From: TMP-7 sp038212445
GTDB lineage: Bacteria; Acidobacteriota; Terriglobia; Bryobacterales; Bryobacteraceae
DNA length: 64,000 nt
NCBI GenBank assembly: GCA_038212445.1
Contig: JBBQUM010000039.1
Coordinates: 1 to 64,000, forward strand
Reading direction: 5' to 3'
The translations under genes were made by a program, and so were the position numbers. The notes beneath the pieces are model-generated. The model was not told where the DNA came from and ran no database searches. It saw nothing but the letters and a program-made list of their open reading frames with translations. This document shows positions 8,566-16,341 of the stretch, one piece after another. Position 1 is the stretch's first letter, and every line of letters begins with the position of its first letter.

Positions 8566-10224
8566 ATGCTTCGAAAGTTGATACCAGCGCTCCTCTTGCT
8601 GTGTGCCTCCTGCCAGAGGGCGCCCAAGTACGATGTCGTACTGCGGAACGGACGCCTCTGTGACGGTTTGGGCAAGCCGTGTGTTCTCGGCGGAGTCGCC
8701 ATCACCGGAGACTCGATTTCGCTCATCGGAGATCTCGGCGCGGAACGCGGACGCGTCGACCTCGATGTTCACGGCCAGGTGATCGCGCCGGGGTTCATCA
8801 ACATGATGAGTAGCGAAAGCGGACTCTTCGCCGACGGACGGTCGCAGAGCGATATTAGGCAAGGCGTGACGCTCGAAATCTTTGGCGAAGGCGAGTCCAT
8901 GGGTCCGTTGAACGACGCCATGCGGGCCGAGTACAAGAGCCAGGAAGGGGACTTCCAGTACGACGTCACCTGGCGCACGCTGGCTGAGGGGCTCGACACG
9001 CTAGCCAGGCGCGGCATCTCGCCCAACATAGCGTCGTTCATCGGCGCCGCCACACCGCGCGTCAACGTGCTCGGTCGTGCCAATCGCGCTCCCACTCCCG
9101 AAGAGCTCGACAAAATGCGGGCGCTCACAGCAAAAGCGATGGAAGACGGAGCGCTCGGAGTCGCCTCGGCGCTCATCTATCAGCCGGGCGTCTATGCGAA
9201 GACGGATGAGCTGGTGGCGCTGGCGGAAGTCGCAGCCAAATATCACGGCATCTATATTTCACACATCCGCAATGAAGGCGACGGCGAAATGGAGGCGCTC
9301 GATGAATTGATCACCATCGCGCGCCGCGCTAAAATTCCCGCCGAGATTTACCACCTGAAGGAATCCGGTGTCAGGAACTGGGGCCGCCTGAATGACGTTC
9401 TGAAGAAAATAGAAACCGCCCGCGCCGAAGGTCTCAAGATCACTGCCGACATGTACACCTACACGGCGGGCGCCACCGGCCTCGACGCCGCCATGCCGCC
9501 ATGGGTGCAGGAGGGAGGCCTGCAGGAGTGGCGCAAGCGGTTGCAGAAACCCGCGATCCGCGCGCGAGTCGCGAAGGAAATGCGCGATCCCCACACCAGT
9601 TGGGACAACCTCTATCTCGGCACGGGCTCGCCGGACAAAGTCCTGCTGGTCTCGTTCAAAAGCGACCAGCTGAAGCCGCTCACCGGCAAGACGCTCGGAG
9701 AGGTCGCACGCATGCGTAACAAGTCTCCCGAAGACACAGCCATGGATCTGGTTGTCGAGGACAACTCGCGGATTGGCACCATCTATTTCCTGATGAGCGA
9801 AGACAACGTGCGCACTCAGGTGAAACTGCCCTGGATCAGCTTCGCGTCAGACGAGGACACCGTGGGCAACGAGGGCGTGTTCCTGAAATCGAGCCATCAC
9901 CCCCGCGCCTTCGGCAACTTCGCGCGGGTCTACGCCAAATACGTACGGGACGAGAAGCTGATGACGCTCGAAGAAGCAATCCGAAAGATGACCTCGCTGC
10001 CCGCCACCAACCTGGGAATTGCAAAGCGCGGCCACCTGGAGGCCGGATACTTCGCCGACGTGGTCGTCTTTGATCCGTCGACCATCCAGGACCACGCAAC
10101 GTTCGAAAAGCCGATGCAATATGCCACCGGCGTGTCGCAGGTGTTCGTCAACGGCGTTCAGGTGATCCGCGACGGCGAGCATACTGGCGCAAAACCAGGC
10201 CGGGTAGTCCGCCGCGAACGCTAA
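8566..10224 (+). CDS. N-acyl-D-amino-acid deacylase-like amidohydrolase lacking the HxH metal motif
   Basis: This 552-residue protein begins with a signal peptide and Cys16, so it is probably a lipoprotein. The overall layout is that of the D-aminoacylase branch of the amidohydrolase superfamily: DVVLRNGRLCDG at the start, then APGFIN, a TIM-barrel core with ISHIRNEG and EIYHLKESG, and a C-terminal strand domain (GYFADVVVFDP). Where D-aminoacylases have the metal-binding HTHDD after GFID, this protein reads GFINMMSSES (residues 77-86). The position of the usual bridging Cys also lacks one (LEIFGEGESMG). A metal-poor or altered active site is likely. The 3' end overlaps by 4 bp with the convergent MBL gene. 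Confidence 0.8.
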   Translation: MLRKLIPALLLLCASCQRAPKYDVVLRNGRLCDGLGKPCVLGGVAITGDSISLIGDLGAERGRVDLDVHGQVIAPGFINMMSSESGLFADGRSQSDIRQGVTLEIFGEGESMGPLNDAMRAEYKSQEGDFQYDVTWRTLAEGLDTLARRGISPNIASFIGAATPRVNVLGRANRAPTPEELDKMRALTAKAMEDGALGVASALIYQPGVYAKTDELVALAEVAAKYHGIYISHIRNEGDGEMEALDELITIARRAKIPAEIYHLKESGVRNWGRLNDVLKKIETARAEGLKITADMYTYTAGATGLDAAMPPWVQEGGLQEWRKRLQKPAIRARVAKEMRDPHTSWDNLYLGTGSPDKVLLVSFKSDQLKPLTGKTLGEVARMRNKSPEDTAMDLVVEDNSRIGTIYFLMSEDNVRTQVKLPWISFASDEDTVGNEGVFLKSSHHPRAFGNFARVYAKYVRDEKLMTLEEAIRKMTSLPATNLGIAKRGHLEAGYFADVVVFDPSTIQDHATFEKPMQYATGVSQVFVNGVQVIRDGEHTGAKPGRVVRRER

Positions 10225-11423
10225 GGCAGGACCGGCAGGAAGCAGTCCACCCAGAACTCGCCAGCCTTGAAACCCTTCGGGACTTTTGACAACGCCTTCT
10301 TGGTAAGGGAATCGCTGCGAACCAAGCCACTGGAGCGCTCAGCTACGGCCTCCATCAGAGCGGGCAGTGGAATACTGGCCCAAGGCGTGGTCTGCGTGGA
10401 CGCCATCGCGGAGAAGCCTTTGAGCGGCATCTTCTCCAGCGCGCCCTTCGGAGTCGCGTTGAAGCTGCCGTGATGGGCCACCTTGTAGAATCCGACCCCG
10501 GCCAGCGCCGCGCCGGCCTCGCTGCCCACCCAACTGGCCCAACTGCCGTATTGGGCATCGCCGGGAAAGAGCATGGTCTGGCCGCCATAGCGGAATAAGG
10601 CAACAACGCTGGTGTTGTTCAGTACATTGTCCAACGCGAAGGCCAGTCCCTCAGCGCCGGTCGCTGCGACAGCGAGCAGGTTTTTGTCGCGCTCGGTGAT
10701 CGCGGCGTAATATTCGGTAGCCTCCGCGGTGACCGTCCACTGACGGCCAAACGGCAATAGCTCGTTATCCGCCTCGATATCCCCGCTCGCGGTAGCCCGC
10801 AGAAAGCGCTGGTCGAGCGGCGGATCCATTTGCGCGAGAAACTTCTCGTCTTGCGGCGGACCCAGAAACTGCACCGCTAAGCCTGTAACTCCGGCAACAT
10901 CCTGTCGCGCTTCAGTCTTGGCGCTAATGTAGCGGACTTCACCGCCGTTCATTCCAGCTTTTAGAAACGTGAGGGCTGAATCGTTCGACTTCAAGTTCAT
11001 CAGGATGGCATCCAGCGCTTGTCGAACTTCGCGGGGAGGCGGAGCGGCGGCGAAATGCTGCTCAACCAGTGCGGCGGCATGCTGCTGCTTCGCCTTCAAC
11101 TCCAGCGCGACGGCATTCTTGGGATCTTCCGTCCACGGCAGCCAGACCTCCCTCACCTGGAACTTGCGGAAAAGGTCCTGCGATGTGGCGAAGCCGGAGA
11201 TATGGTCCTGGTGCGCGTGGGTAGCGATCACCAGCGCGAGCTTTCCACCCGTCTCATCGAAGATATGTTGCACGATGGCGGGAATCTGCCGGAGATCGCC
11301 ACGCGGATGTACGCCGCAATCCACCAGGATGTGTTCCATGCCTTCGCGTGCAGGAATCGAGACCAGAAAGCAGTCGCCGAAGCCGACGCGATACATGCGA
11401 ATGCGGATATTCTTCTTCGTCAT
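10221..11423 (-). CDS. MBL-fold metallo-hydrolase, ComEC/Rec2-like
   Basis: This 400-residue protein has the metallo-beta-lactamase fold. It starts with MYRVGFGDCFLV, carries the THAHQDH motif (His69, His71, Asp73, His74), then FPGDAQYGSW and the late histidine in YKVAHHGS. The pattern resembles the hydrolase domain of ComEC-like proteins, with no membrane segments and no signal peptide. The substrate is unknown. Its ATG overlaps the stop of the M4-like gene as ATGA, so it is translationally coupled as the last gene of a three-gene operon. That makes action on the same substrate or pathway as the two peptidases likely. Confidence 0.85.
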   Translation of the reverse strand: MTKKNIRIRMYRVGFGDCFLVSIPAREGMEHILVDCGVHPRGDLRQIPAIVQHIFDETGGKLALVIATHAHQDHISGFATSQDLFRKFQVREVWLPWTEDPKNAVALELKAKQQHAAALVEQHFAAAPPPREVRQALDAILMNLKSNDSALTFLKAGMNGGEVRYISAKTEARQDVAGVTGLAVQFLGPPQDEKFLAQMDPPLDQRFLRATASGDIEADNELLPFGRQWTVTAEATEYYAAITERDKNLLAVAATGAEGLAFALDNVLNNTSVVALFRYGGQTMLFPGDAQYGSWASWVGSEAGAALAGVGFYKVAHHGSFNATPKGALEKMPLKGFSAMASTQTTPWASIPLPALMEAVAERSSGLVRSDSLTKKALSKVPKGFKAGEFWVDCFLPVLP

Positions 11424-13261
11424 GGCATCCCCTGGTGAAGCAATCGGAAATTGGTCCGCGTGTCGAGATTCTTTTTTTGCGGCGCAAGCGGAGTCTGACT
11501 GAGTTGTTGAATATGGAACGAGCGCTGGTTTCTCAGACGCGCTTCGTTGTTCACGTTCTTCTGAATGACGTAGCGTACGTTGCCACGCTCGTCGAAGATG
11601 ACTGTCGACCCGCCTCGAAATGAGAAAGTCGGAGACCCGGGTGTCTTGGGGTCAAGCATCGCCGTGCGTTGTTGGAGAAACTCGACGACAAAGTCCACCG
11701 CCAAACGGCCGGTGGGTGCAACGCGGTGAGTCGGATGGAACGAATGTGGCTGAATGGGTAGTCGCCGGTCCAGCCCGAGCGCCGCGGCATGCTTTTTGGC
11801 GAAAGCGTTCAGAACGCGCGCATTGTGAGTATTACGGACGCGCCATTCGTCGGTATCGACGTCCGTCGATGCGTTTAGCGGGCCGTAATTCAGACCCACG
11901 CAGGGAGGCAAGCGATGCCCGGTGGCCTCGGGACTCTGCCAGCGAAGGGAGTCCTCGGAGAATGAACTGATATCCGGCGGTATGATGCCGCGCAGCCGGA
12001 ACGCCTTGATGGCCTCGGCACGATAATCGTAGGGATCGTCCGGAACCAGGTCGGCGTCAGCGGTGAGTGCGGCCCGGAGAAATTCACCAAGTTGCATATC
12101 TACCGGAGGGCAGTAGTCCAGCCCGCGGATACAGATATTGAGGAACGCCTCGGCGAGTTTCGACGCTTCTCCCGCCAAACGCTCGGCAAGCAGCGGATGT
12201 AGTTCGGTGGTGGAAGGCGGCGAGCCAGAGGCGCGGGCAATGCTGAACAGGTCGCGCGTGCGCTTGATGTAGACCGTGAAAAACGCGTCAAAGACTGCCG
12301 CCACCATGATGGATCCGCGCAAATGCGGCTCTGTCGTATCGTCCAGACGCCGCGAATTCGGAGGAGTCCCGATTGCCGACCGCAAAGCGCTGCGGTTCCC
12401 CATCGATTGTCCAAACTGCTGTGCCAGCCCCACCAGTGGGTTGTCCTCAGACAGTTCCGGAATGATCTGCGCATCTTTACTGTTCCTGCCCGCCAGAGGC
12501 GTCAGCTTCTGCTGGTAGATCATGCCGCCGCTACGTTGTATGGTGTCGAGCAAAGCTTCGCGATAGGTGAAGTGCTGAAACAGCGCCACCAAGTCGGCAA
12601 ACGCTTCGTGAAATGCAGCCGCGTCCGGCCCAGTCGCCTCGGTGAGGTACTCACGTTGACCGTCGATCAACGCGTGAGTCAGTTCGTGGGCAACGATGTC
12701 GTGTGAAAGACACGTGAACACCGTCTGGCCCGGCAGTACGGTTCCCGGATCCTTATCGCCAGCCGAGAAATAGCCAAACAGAACCGACCGCAGCTCGGGA
12801 TCATAGAACGCGTTGGCGCCCTGAAAGGCGTGAGGAAAGATGCGCAGACGGCCGTGGAATGGATCGTTGCGCTTCTGCCCCGGCATCGTCCGCCAGCGTA
12901 TCGAACGGCCGAGCGCGAACTCAAAACGGCGGACGGTATCGGAAGCAACGGCATAAACCATCTGCTGATGAAAGCGCGGGTCAGACTCGCTCGGGTCCAA
13001 CCCGCTATTCATCAACACCACCGGATGATCCAGATCCACTGGATCGTAATAGCGCTCATTGCTGGCGTCGTAGTCGACGATAGCGAGTTGTGCGCCCACC
13101 GGCCCTGGGGTGAGGGTCTCAAATGGCACCTTCACCGTCATGTAGTTGTTCAGCTTACGACCCACACTGGGGTCAAACGCATACACGCGCAGCGGCCGTG
13201 TGGACGGCACCTGATAGGGATTGGCGCGCTTGGGACGGGCTGCGACCTTAGCCTTGGGCAT
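11420..13261 (-). CDS. M4-like zinc metallopeptidase (gluzincin)
   Basis: This 613-residue protein carries VAHELTHALIDG (zinc ligands His192 and His196, catalytic Glu193). Downstream is FHEAFADL, in which Glu219 fits the third ligand and Asp223 the supporting Asp, as in thermolysin-type enzymes. Unlike secreted M4 peptidases there is no signal peptide and no long propeptide. The start MPKAKVAARPKRANPY is basic, and about 180 residues precede the zinc motif. The C-terminal 250 residues, after the helical peptidase part, have no motif I recognise. It is the middle gene of the operon: its ATG shares one base with the stop of the astacin-like gene, and its stop overlaps the MBL start. Confidence 0.85.
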   Translation of the reverse strand: MPKAKVAARPKRANPYQVPSTRPLRVYAFDPSVGRKLNNYMTVKVPFETLTPGPVGAQLAIVDYDASNERYYDPVDLDHPVVLMNSGLDPSESDPRFHQQMVYAVASDTVRRFEFALGRSIRWRTMPGQKRNDPFHGRLRIFPHAFQGANAFYDPELRSVLFGYFSAGDKDPGTVLPGQTVFTCLSHDIVAHELTHALIDGQREYLTEATGPDAAAFHEAFADLVALFQHFTYREALLDTIQRSGGMIYQQKLTPLAGRNSKDAQIIPELSEDNPLVGLAQQFGQSMGNRSALRSAIGTPPNSRRLDDTTEPHLRGSIMVAAVFDAFFTVYIKRTRDLFSIARASGSPPSTTELHPLLAERLAGEASKLAEAFLNICIRGLDYCPPVDMQLGEFLRAALTADADLVPDDPYDYRAEAIKAFRLRGIIPPDISSFSEDSLRWQSPEATGHRLPPCVGLNYGPLNASTDVDTDEWRVRNTHNARVLNAFAKKHAAALGLDRRLPIQPHSFHPTHRVAPTGRLAVDFVVEFLQQRTAMLDPKTPGSPTFSFRGGSTVIFDERGNVRYVIQKNVNNEARLRNQRSFHIQQLSQTPLAPQKKNLDTRTNFRLLHQGMP

Positions 13262-14040
13262 CAGGCTTTAGGATAAATCGATCCGGCGAACGCATAGTCG
13301 GACTGGTCAATGTCGAGTCCGCCTACGATCGGCTTTCCGTCCTTCATGATCTCCCCAGGAAGCTGGTAGCACATGATCGATTTCGGATCAGGCTTCGGCG
13401 TTCCAAGCAGAGTTGAATCCTCGAGCGGCGTCAAAACCTGCGCCCGGACTTCGGCCGGACTCCAGCCTTGCGTCTTCTTGAAATAAGCGATGGCCTTGGC
13501 CGGGTCGATTTTCGCTACCAGCTGGCGCCGCATGTGCTCGTGCGGGAAACCAAGCGTGTGACCGGTCTCATGACGGATTACGCGATGGTATTCCGATTCC
13601 GGCGTCTGCATGGTGAAGGCTTCCAGATTCATCGTCGCCTGGGCCTTGGCAATCGACAGGATATCGGTGCCCACATAGGACCAATAGCCGCCATTGGCGC
13701 CGCCGGCACGGGCGATGCGAACCTGGCCGCCGCTCTTGGTTTCGGTGAACTGGACATTGGACGATTTCGCCCAGGCGTTCATGTGCAGCAGAATACGAGC
13801 CCGAAGATCGGCCGGAGCATTGTCCAGGAAGGACACGGTCAGCTTCACACCCTTGTTGCCCCAATACTTCGAGGTCACCAGCGCGATGCGCTCCGGCGTA
13901 GGGGTGAATCCGGACATAGCCGCGGCCAGATGGGCGAGGTTCGGATGATTCACCGGATTGATGGTGATAGCTTGTTTCGCGGCGGCAACCCATTTGGTCT
14001 TGGGGAGGCGCTTGGGGGAGCAGACGATCAATTTATCCAT
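13261..14040 (-). CDS. Astacin-like (M12A-type) zinc metallopeptidase
   Basis: This 259-residue metzincin has the full motif HETGHTLGFPHEH (His157, Glu158, His161, Gly164, His167, then Glu168) and a Met-turn in KSIMCYQLP, as in astacins. No signal peptide or propeptide is evident, so the protein is probably cytoplasmic or exported by an unrecognised route. It is the first gene of a three-gene operon and overlaps the next ORF by one base (TGATG). An AAAGGA ribosome-binding site precedes the ATG, and a perfect 10+10 bp palindrome lies 39-68 bp upstream. Confidence 0.87.
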   Translation of the reverse strand: MDKLIVCSPKRLPKTKWVAAAKQAITINPVNHPNLAHLAAAMSGFTPTPERIALVTSKYWGNKGVKLTVSFLDNAPADLRARILLHMNAWAKSSNVQFTETKSGGQVRIARAGGANGGYWSYVGTDILSIAKAQATMNLEAFTMQTPESEYHRVIRHETGHTLGFPHEHMRRQLVAKIDPAKAIAYFKKTQGWSPAEVRAQVLTPLEDSTLLGTPKPDPKSIMCYQLPGEIMKDGKPIVGGLDIDQSDYAFAGSIYPKA

Positions 14041-14078
14041 GGGAGTCCTTTTGTCGTTGGTGCCTTCGTTCTGAAACT

Positions 14079-14108
14079 TGTGAAACGACAGGGCACTATC
14101 GTTTCACA
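14079..14108 (-). promoter_or_regulatory. Palindromic operator candidate of the peptidase operon
   Basis: Perfect inverted repeat: TGTGAAACGA at 14079-14088 and TCGTTTCACA at 14099-14108, separated by 10 bases. The arms are two helical turns apart, which suits a dimeric regulator. A further GTTTCA half-site (minus strand) lies at 14073-14078, closer to the gene. It sits just upstream of the astacin-like gene and is not followed by a T tract, so an operator is more likely than a terminator. No cognate regulator gene is adjacent. Confidence 0.6.
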
Positions 14109-14165
14109 GTTTTCGGATTGATTTTGGGGACGGAGCCCGCGAAGAGAGTTACGAGGGGAGGAAAA

Positions 14166-14193
14166 AGGGCTGGTCCAGAGTAGGACCAGCCCT
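14166..14193 (-). terminator. Rho-independent terminator of the PEP-CTERM/secreted-protein operon
   Basis: Perfect 11-bp stem with a 6-base loop: AGGGCTGGTCC at 14166-14176 pairs with GGACCAGCCCT at 14183-14193. Read on the minus strand it is followed by a run of five T. It lies 18 bp after the stop of the gene at 14212 and separates that operon from the peptidase operon. Confidence 0.85.
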
Positions 14194-14211
14194 GAAAACT
14201 GAGAAACCGGG

Positions 14212-15441
14212 TTAGTTAGTGCCGCCCGGAGGACAGAGTTTTGCAACCCCAGCAAACGTCCCGTTGCTCGAGTACACGCCGCCGGCTCCCGGGTAAGGTA
14301 CGCCATAGTACCAGGAGAAGAAGGCCAGTTCCTGAGCGTGGTAAGTAACACCATTCGGCATAGTCACCGGAGGCATGAGCGTCCCGGAAAGCGGATCGCC
14401 GTTTTCCAGGTTTCCTTGGCACCCACTAACTTGTCCGATGTTTCCCCATGGGGGCGTTGGATTGCTACCGCTGGGGTCGTCCACCCATTCCATTACCTCG
14501 TGGGAAAGAACGGAGATGTCCTTGGTACCGCTGAACAGGTACCCCTGATCATATCCGGCGATCCCATAGGTCTGCCCAGGAGCTAACGCAGTGCCGTCCG
14601 CGTTGTGATAACCCAGAATACAGCAATTGTTGAGGTTGCTTGCCGTACCATCTGAGATCACTACGCCATAAATAATAAATAGCGGAAATTGATTCGGCGT
14701 AATTCCCAGCGTGGTGATGATCCCGGTCAGCAGCGGATCGAGGAAGTTGATGTCGATAACCCCAAGCCGGGGAGGGTTATCGTTGACGAGCGTGTTCGTA
14801 GTACAGTTGCCGCTAAAATTGAAAGTCGCCCCGGTGGCACCGTTGTTGACGACTGAAATGGTCTGCTTGGCCGCGACGCTGACGTTAAAGGCGAGGTGGT
14901 AAGCGGGCGCAAACTGACTGACGGAGGGCCAGAACTGAGCTCGCTGGAAGGCATCGGGAAATGTGGTTGTGCCGACATTAACGCCGTTGATAGTGTACGG
15001 CGCAGGTTGGAAGATAGGAGATGCCTGGCTCAATGTGATTGCGGTGTTTCCGGCTCCCAGACAGCCAACATCCGGCGAAGTCGGATCGAAGTTTCGCACC
15101 GTGCCGGTGAATTGAATCCGTAGCGGAATGATGACAACGGGAACGGTGGTGGTACGAGCGCCGTGGTTGAGGGGATTGCCGCCGACGATCGTGCCTGCAT
15201 AGGTATTTCCATCGCGCGTGGAAACAAACTGGTACGGCCACACCGCGAGTTTCAGAGCAGCGCTGGAACCCCCAATGCCTCCGCGCAAGGGAGCCTTAGC
15301 AAGCCTGGATACGGCCGGCTGCACCGGGATGAGTCGTAGCTGGTCAGGCGACAATGGCGCATCGTCTTGCGCCTGCAGTGTCATCAGCGAGGCAGTCAAC
15401 GCAGCCGCCGAGATGAATCGGGTCAAAAACAATAGCTTCAT
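14212..15441 (-). CDS. Secreted protein with HEVMEW motif, family unassigned
   Basis: Starting at position 15441, which has a good AGGAG site, the protein has 409 residues and a signal peptide (MKLLFLTRFISAAALTASLM, cleavage likely after LQAQ). The ORF is open further upstream, but that part overlaps the PEP-CTERM gene in another frame and is not needed. The motif LSHEVMEWVDDP at about residue 315 looks like a metallopeptidase helix in which the second zinc histidine is replaced by Glu. I have an impression of similar HExxEW segments in secreted acidobacterial proteins but cannot name the family. Paired Cys residues (NNCCILGYH, GCQGN) suit an exported protein. The start overlaps the upstream stop as ATGA. 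Confidence 0.75.
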   Translation of the reverse strand: MKLLFLTRFISAAALTASLMTLQAQDDAPLSPDQLRLIPVQPAVSRLAKAPLRGGIGGSSAALKLAVWPYQFVSTRDGNTYAGTIVGGNPLNHGARTTTVPVVIIPLRIQFTGTVRNFDPTSPDVGCLGAGNTAITLSQASPIFQPAPYTINGVNVGTTTFPDAFQRAQFWPSVSQFAPAYHLAFNVSVAAKQTISVVNNGATGATFNFSGNCTTNTLVNDNPPRLGVIDINFLDPLLTGIITTLGITPNQFPLFIIYGVVISDGTASNLNNCCILGYHNADGTALAPGQTYGIAGYDQGYLFSGTKDISVLSHEVMEWVDDPSGSNPTPPWGNIGQVSGCQGNLENGDPLSGTLMPPVTMPNGVTYHAQELAFFSWYYGVPYPGAGGVYSSNGTFAGVAKLCPPGGTN

Positions 15442-16148
15442 CCGTTTCTCCTGGAGGACGACATCCGTTTTCGTAGACCAGCCGCAAAGATCAGACCAAT
15501 CCCAACAATCGAGAGTGTTGCCGGCTCGGGAACTACCAGGACCGAACCGAGTCTCAGTGTATTGACCGAAAAATCGTTGGGATCGCACTGGAATGCGCCG
15601 CAAGAGTTAAGGCTAAGGACTAGAGAGGTGATGTTCTGCTGGTTGCTCAACGCTCCAGCGAATACCGGATTGCCGGTGCCCTCGCTGGTCACCGTTCCGC
15701 TCGCTAAAAGCGTTGCGCCGTTAAATGCTTGCACCAGAACGCTAAAAGGCCCAGAGCTGGCGGGCTGAAGATACAGCCCGGCGTTAAATTGAGCCGGAAA
15801 CAAGAAGGTGATCGGCGCCGATCCAGCACCATTGAGATCCTCTGCCCAAATCAACGTGTTACCGATGTTATACCCCGTTGCGGGCGGCGCCCAACTGCAG
15901 TTCACCGGTGTAATTGGATCGCACACTACCGAGGTCAATCCATTGGCCCCGGTGAGTTGTACGCTAATCGATTGGTTCAACGCCGACAGAGCGTTAAAGC
16001 TGGAAGGGAGAGTGGTGCCATCAGGTCCAAGTTGCGACCAATTGACGGTGTCCGTTGCAGTAAACGGGCCGGGTGCGATGATCACACCGGCGGGAGCCAT
16101 GGCTGTCGCCAGACAAAGCAGCAGCGTGCTGCTTAATAAGTTTCTCAT
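15438..16148 (-). CDS. PEP-CTERM sorting-domain protein
   Basis: Read from the ATG at 16148, preceded by a GGAGG site, this is a 236-residue exported protein. It has an N-terminal signal peptide (MRNLLSSTLLLCLATAMAPA), a Thr/Asn/Ala-rich beta-type body and a C-terminal VVPEPATLSIVGIGLIFAAG followed by basic residues. That tail is the PEP-CTERM signal used by exosortase systems for surface sorting. The body has one Cys pair (CGAFQC) and no recognisable enzymatic motif. It is translationally coupled to the secreted HEVMEW protein, so the two may act together at the cell surface. No exosortase gene lies in the window. Confidence 0.88.
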   Translation of the reverse strand: MRNLLSSTLLLCLATAMAPAGVIIAPGPFTATDTVNWSQLGPDGTTLPSSFNALSALNQSISVQLTGANGLTSVVCDPITPVNCSWAPPATGYNIGNTLIWAEDLNGAGSAPITFLFPAQFNAGLYLQPASSGPFSVLVQAFNGATLLASGTVTSEGTGNPVFAGALSNQQNITSLVLSLNSCGAFQCDPNDFSVNTLRLGSVLVVPEPATLSIVGIGLIFAAGLRKRMSSSRRNG

Positions 16149-16297
16149 TGTTCCTCCGAACAAAGTACCGGCGACTGAATGTCCAGTACCGGGTACTGAG
16201 TATACACGTTATTTTGAGTCCGTGTAGGGTACCTAACCTAATTCGTTCTGGAGAAACACCTTAACAACGAGGGATTCCGGCTGGTACTAGTGAACCG

Positions 16298-16325
16298 GCC
16301 CGCACTACTGGTTCGCAGTGCGGGC
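16298..16325 (-). terminator. Hairpin downstream of topA
   Basis: Perfect 9-bp stem with a 10-base loop: GCCCGCACT at 16298-16306 and AGTGCGGGC at 16317-16325. It lies 17 bp beyond the topA stop on the minus strand. No T tract follows, so it may stabilise the transcript end or act as a weak terminator. Confidence 0.45.
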
Positions 16326-16341
16326 AGTTGAACGACGGTTA

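Noticed and set aside
16166..16210. Repeated AGTACCGG sequence upstream of the PEP-CTERM gene
   Set aside because: Short direct repeat of eight bases. Could be a regulator site, but too little to support a call.
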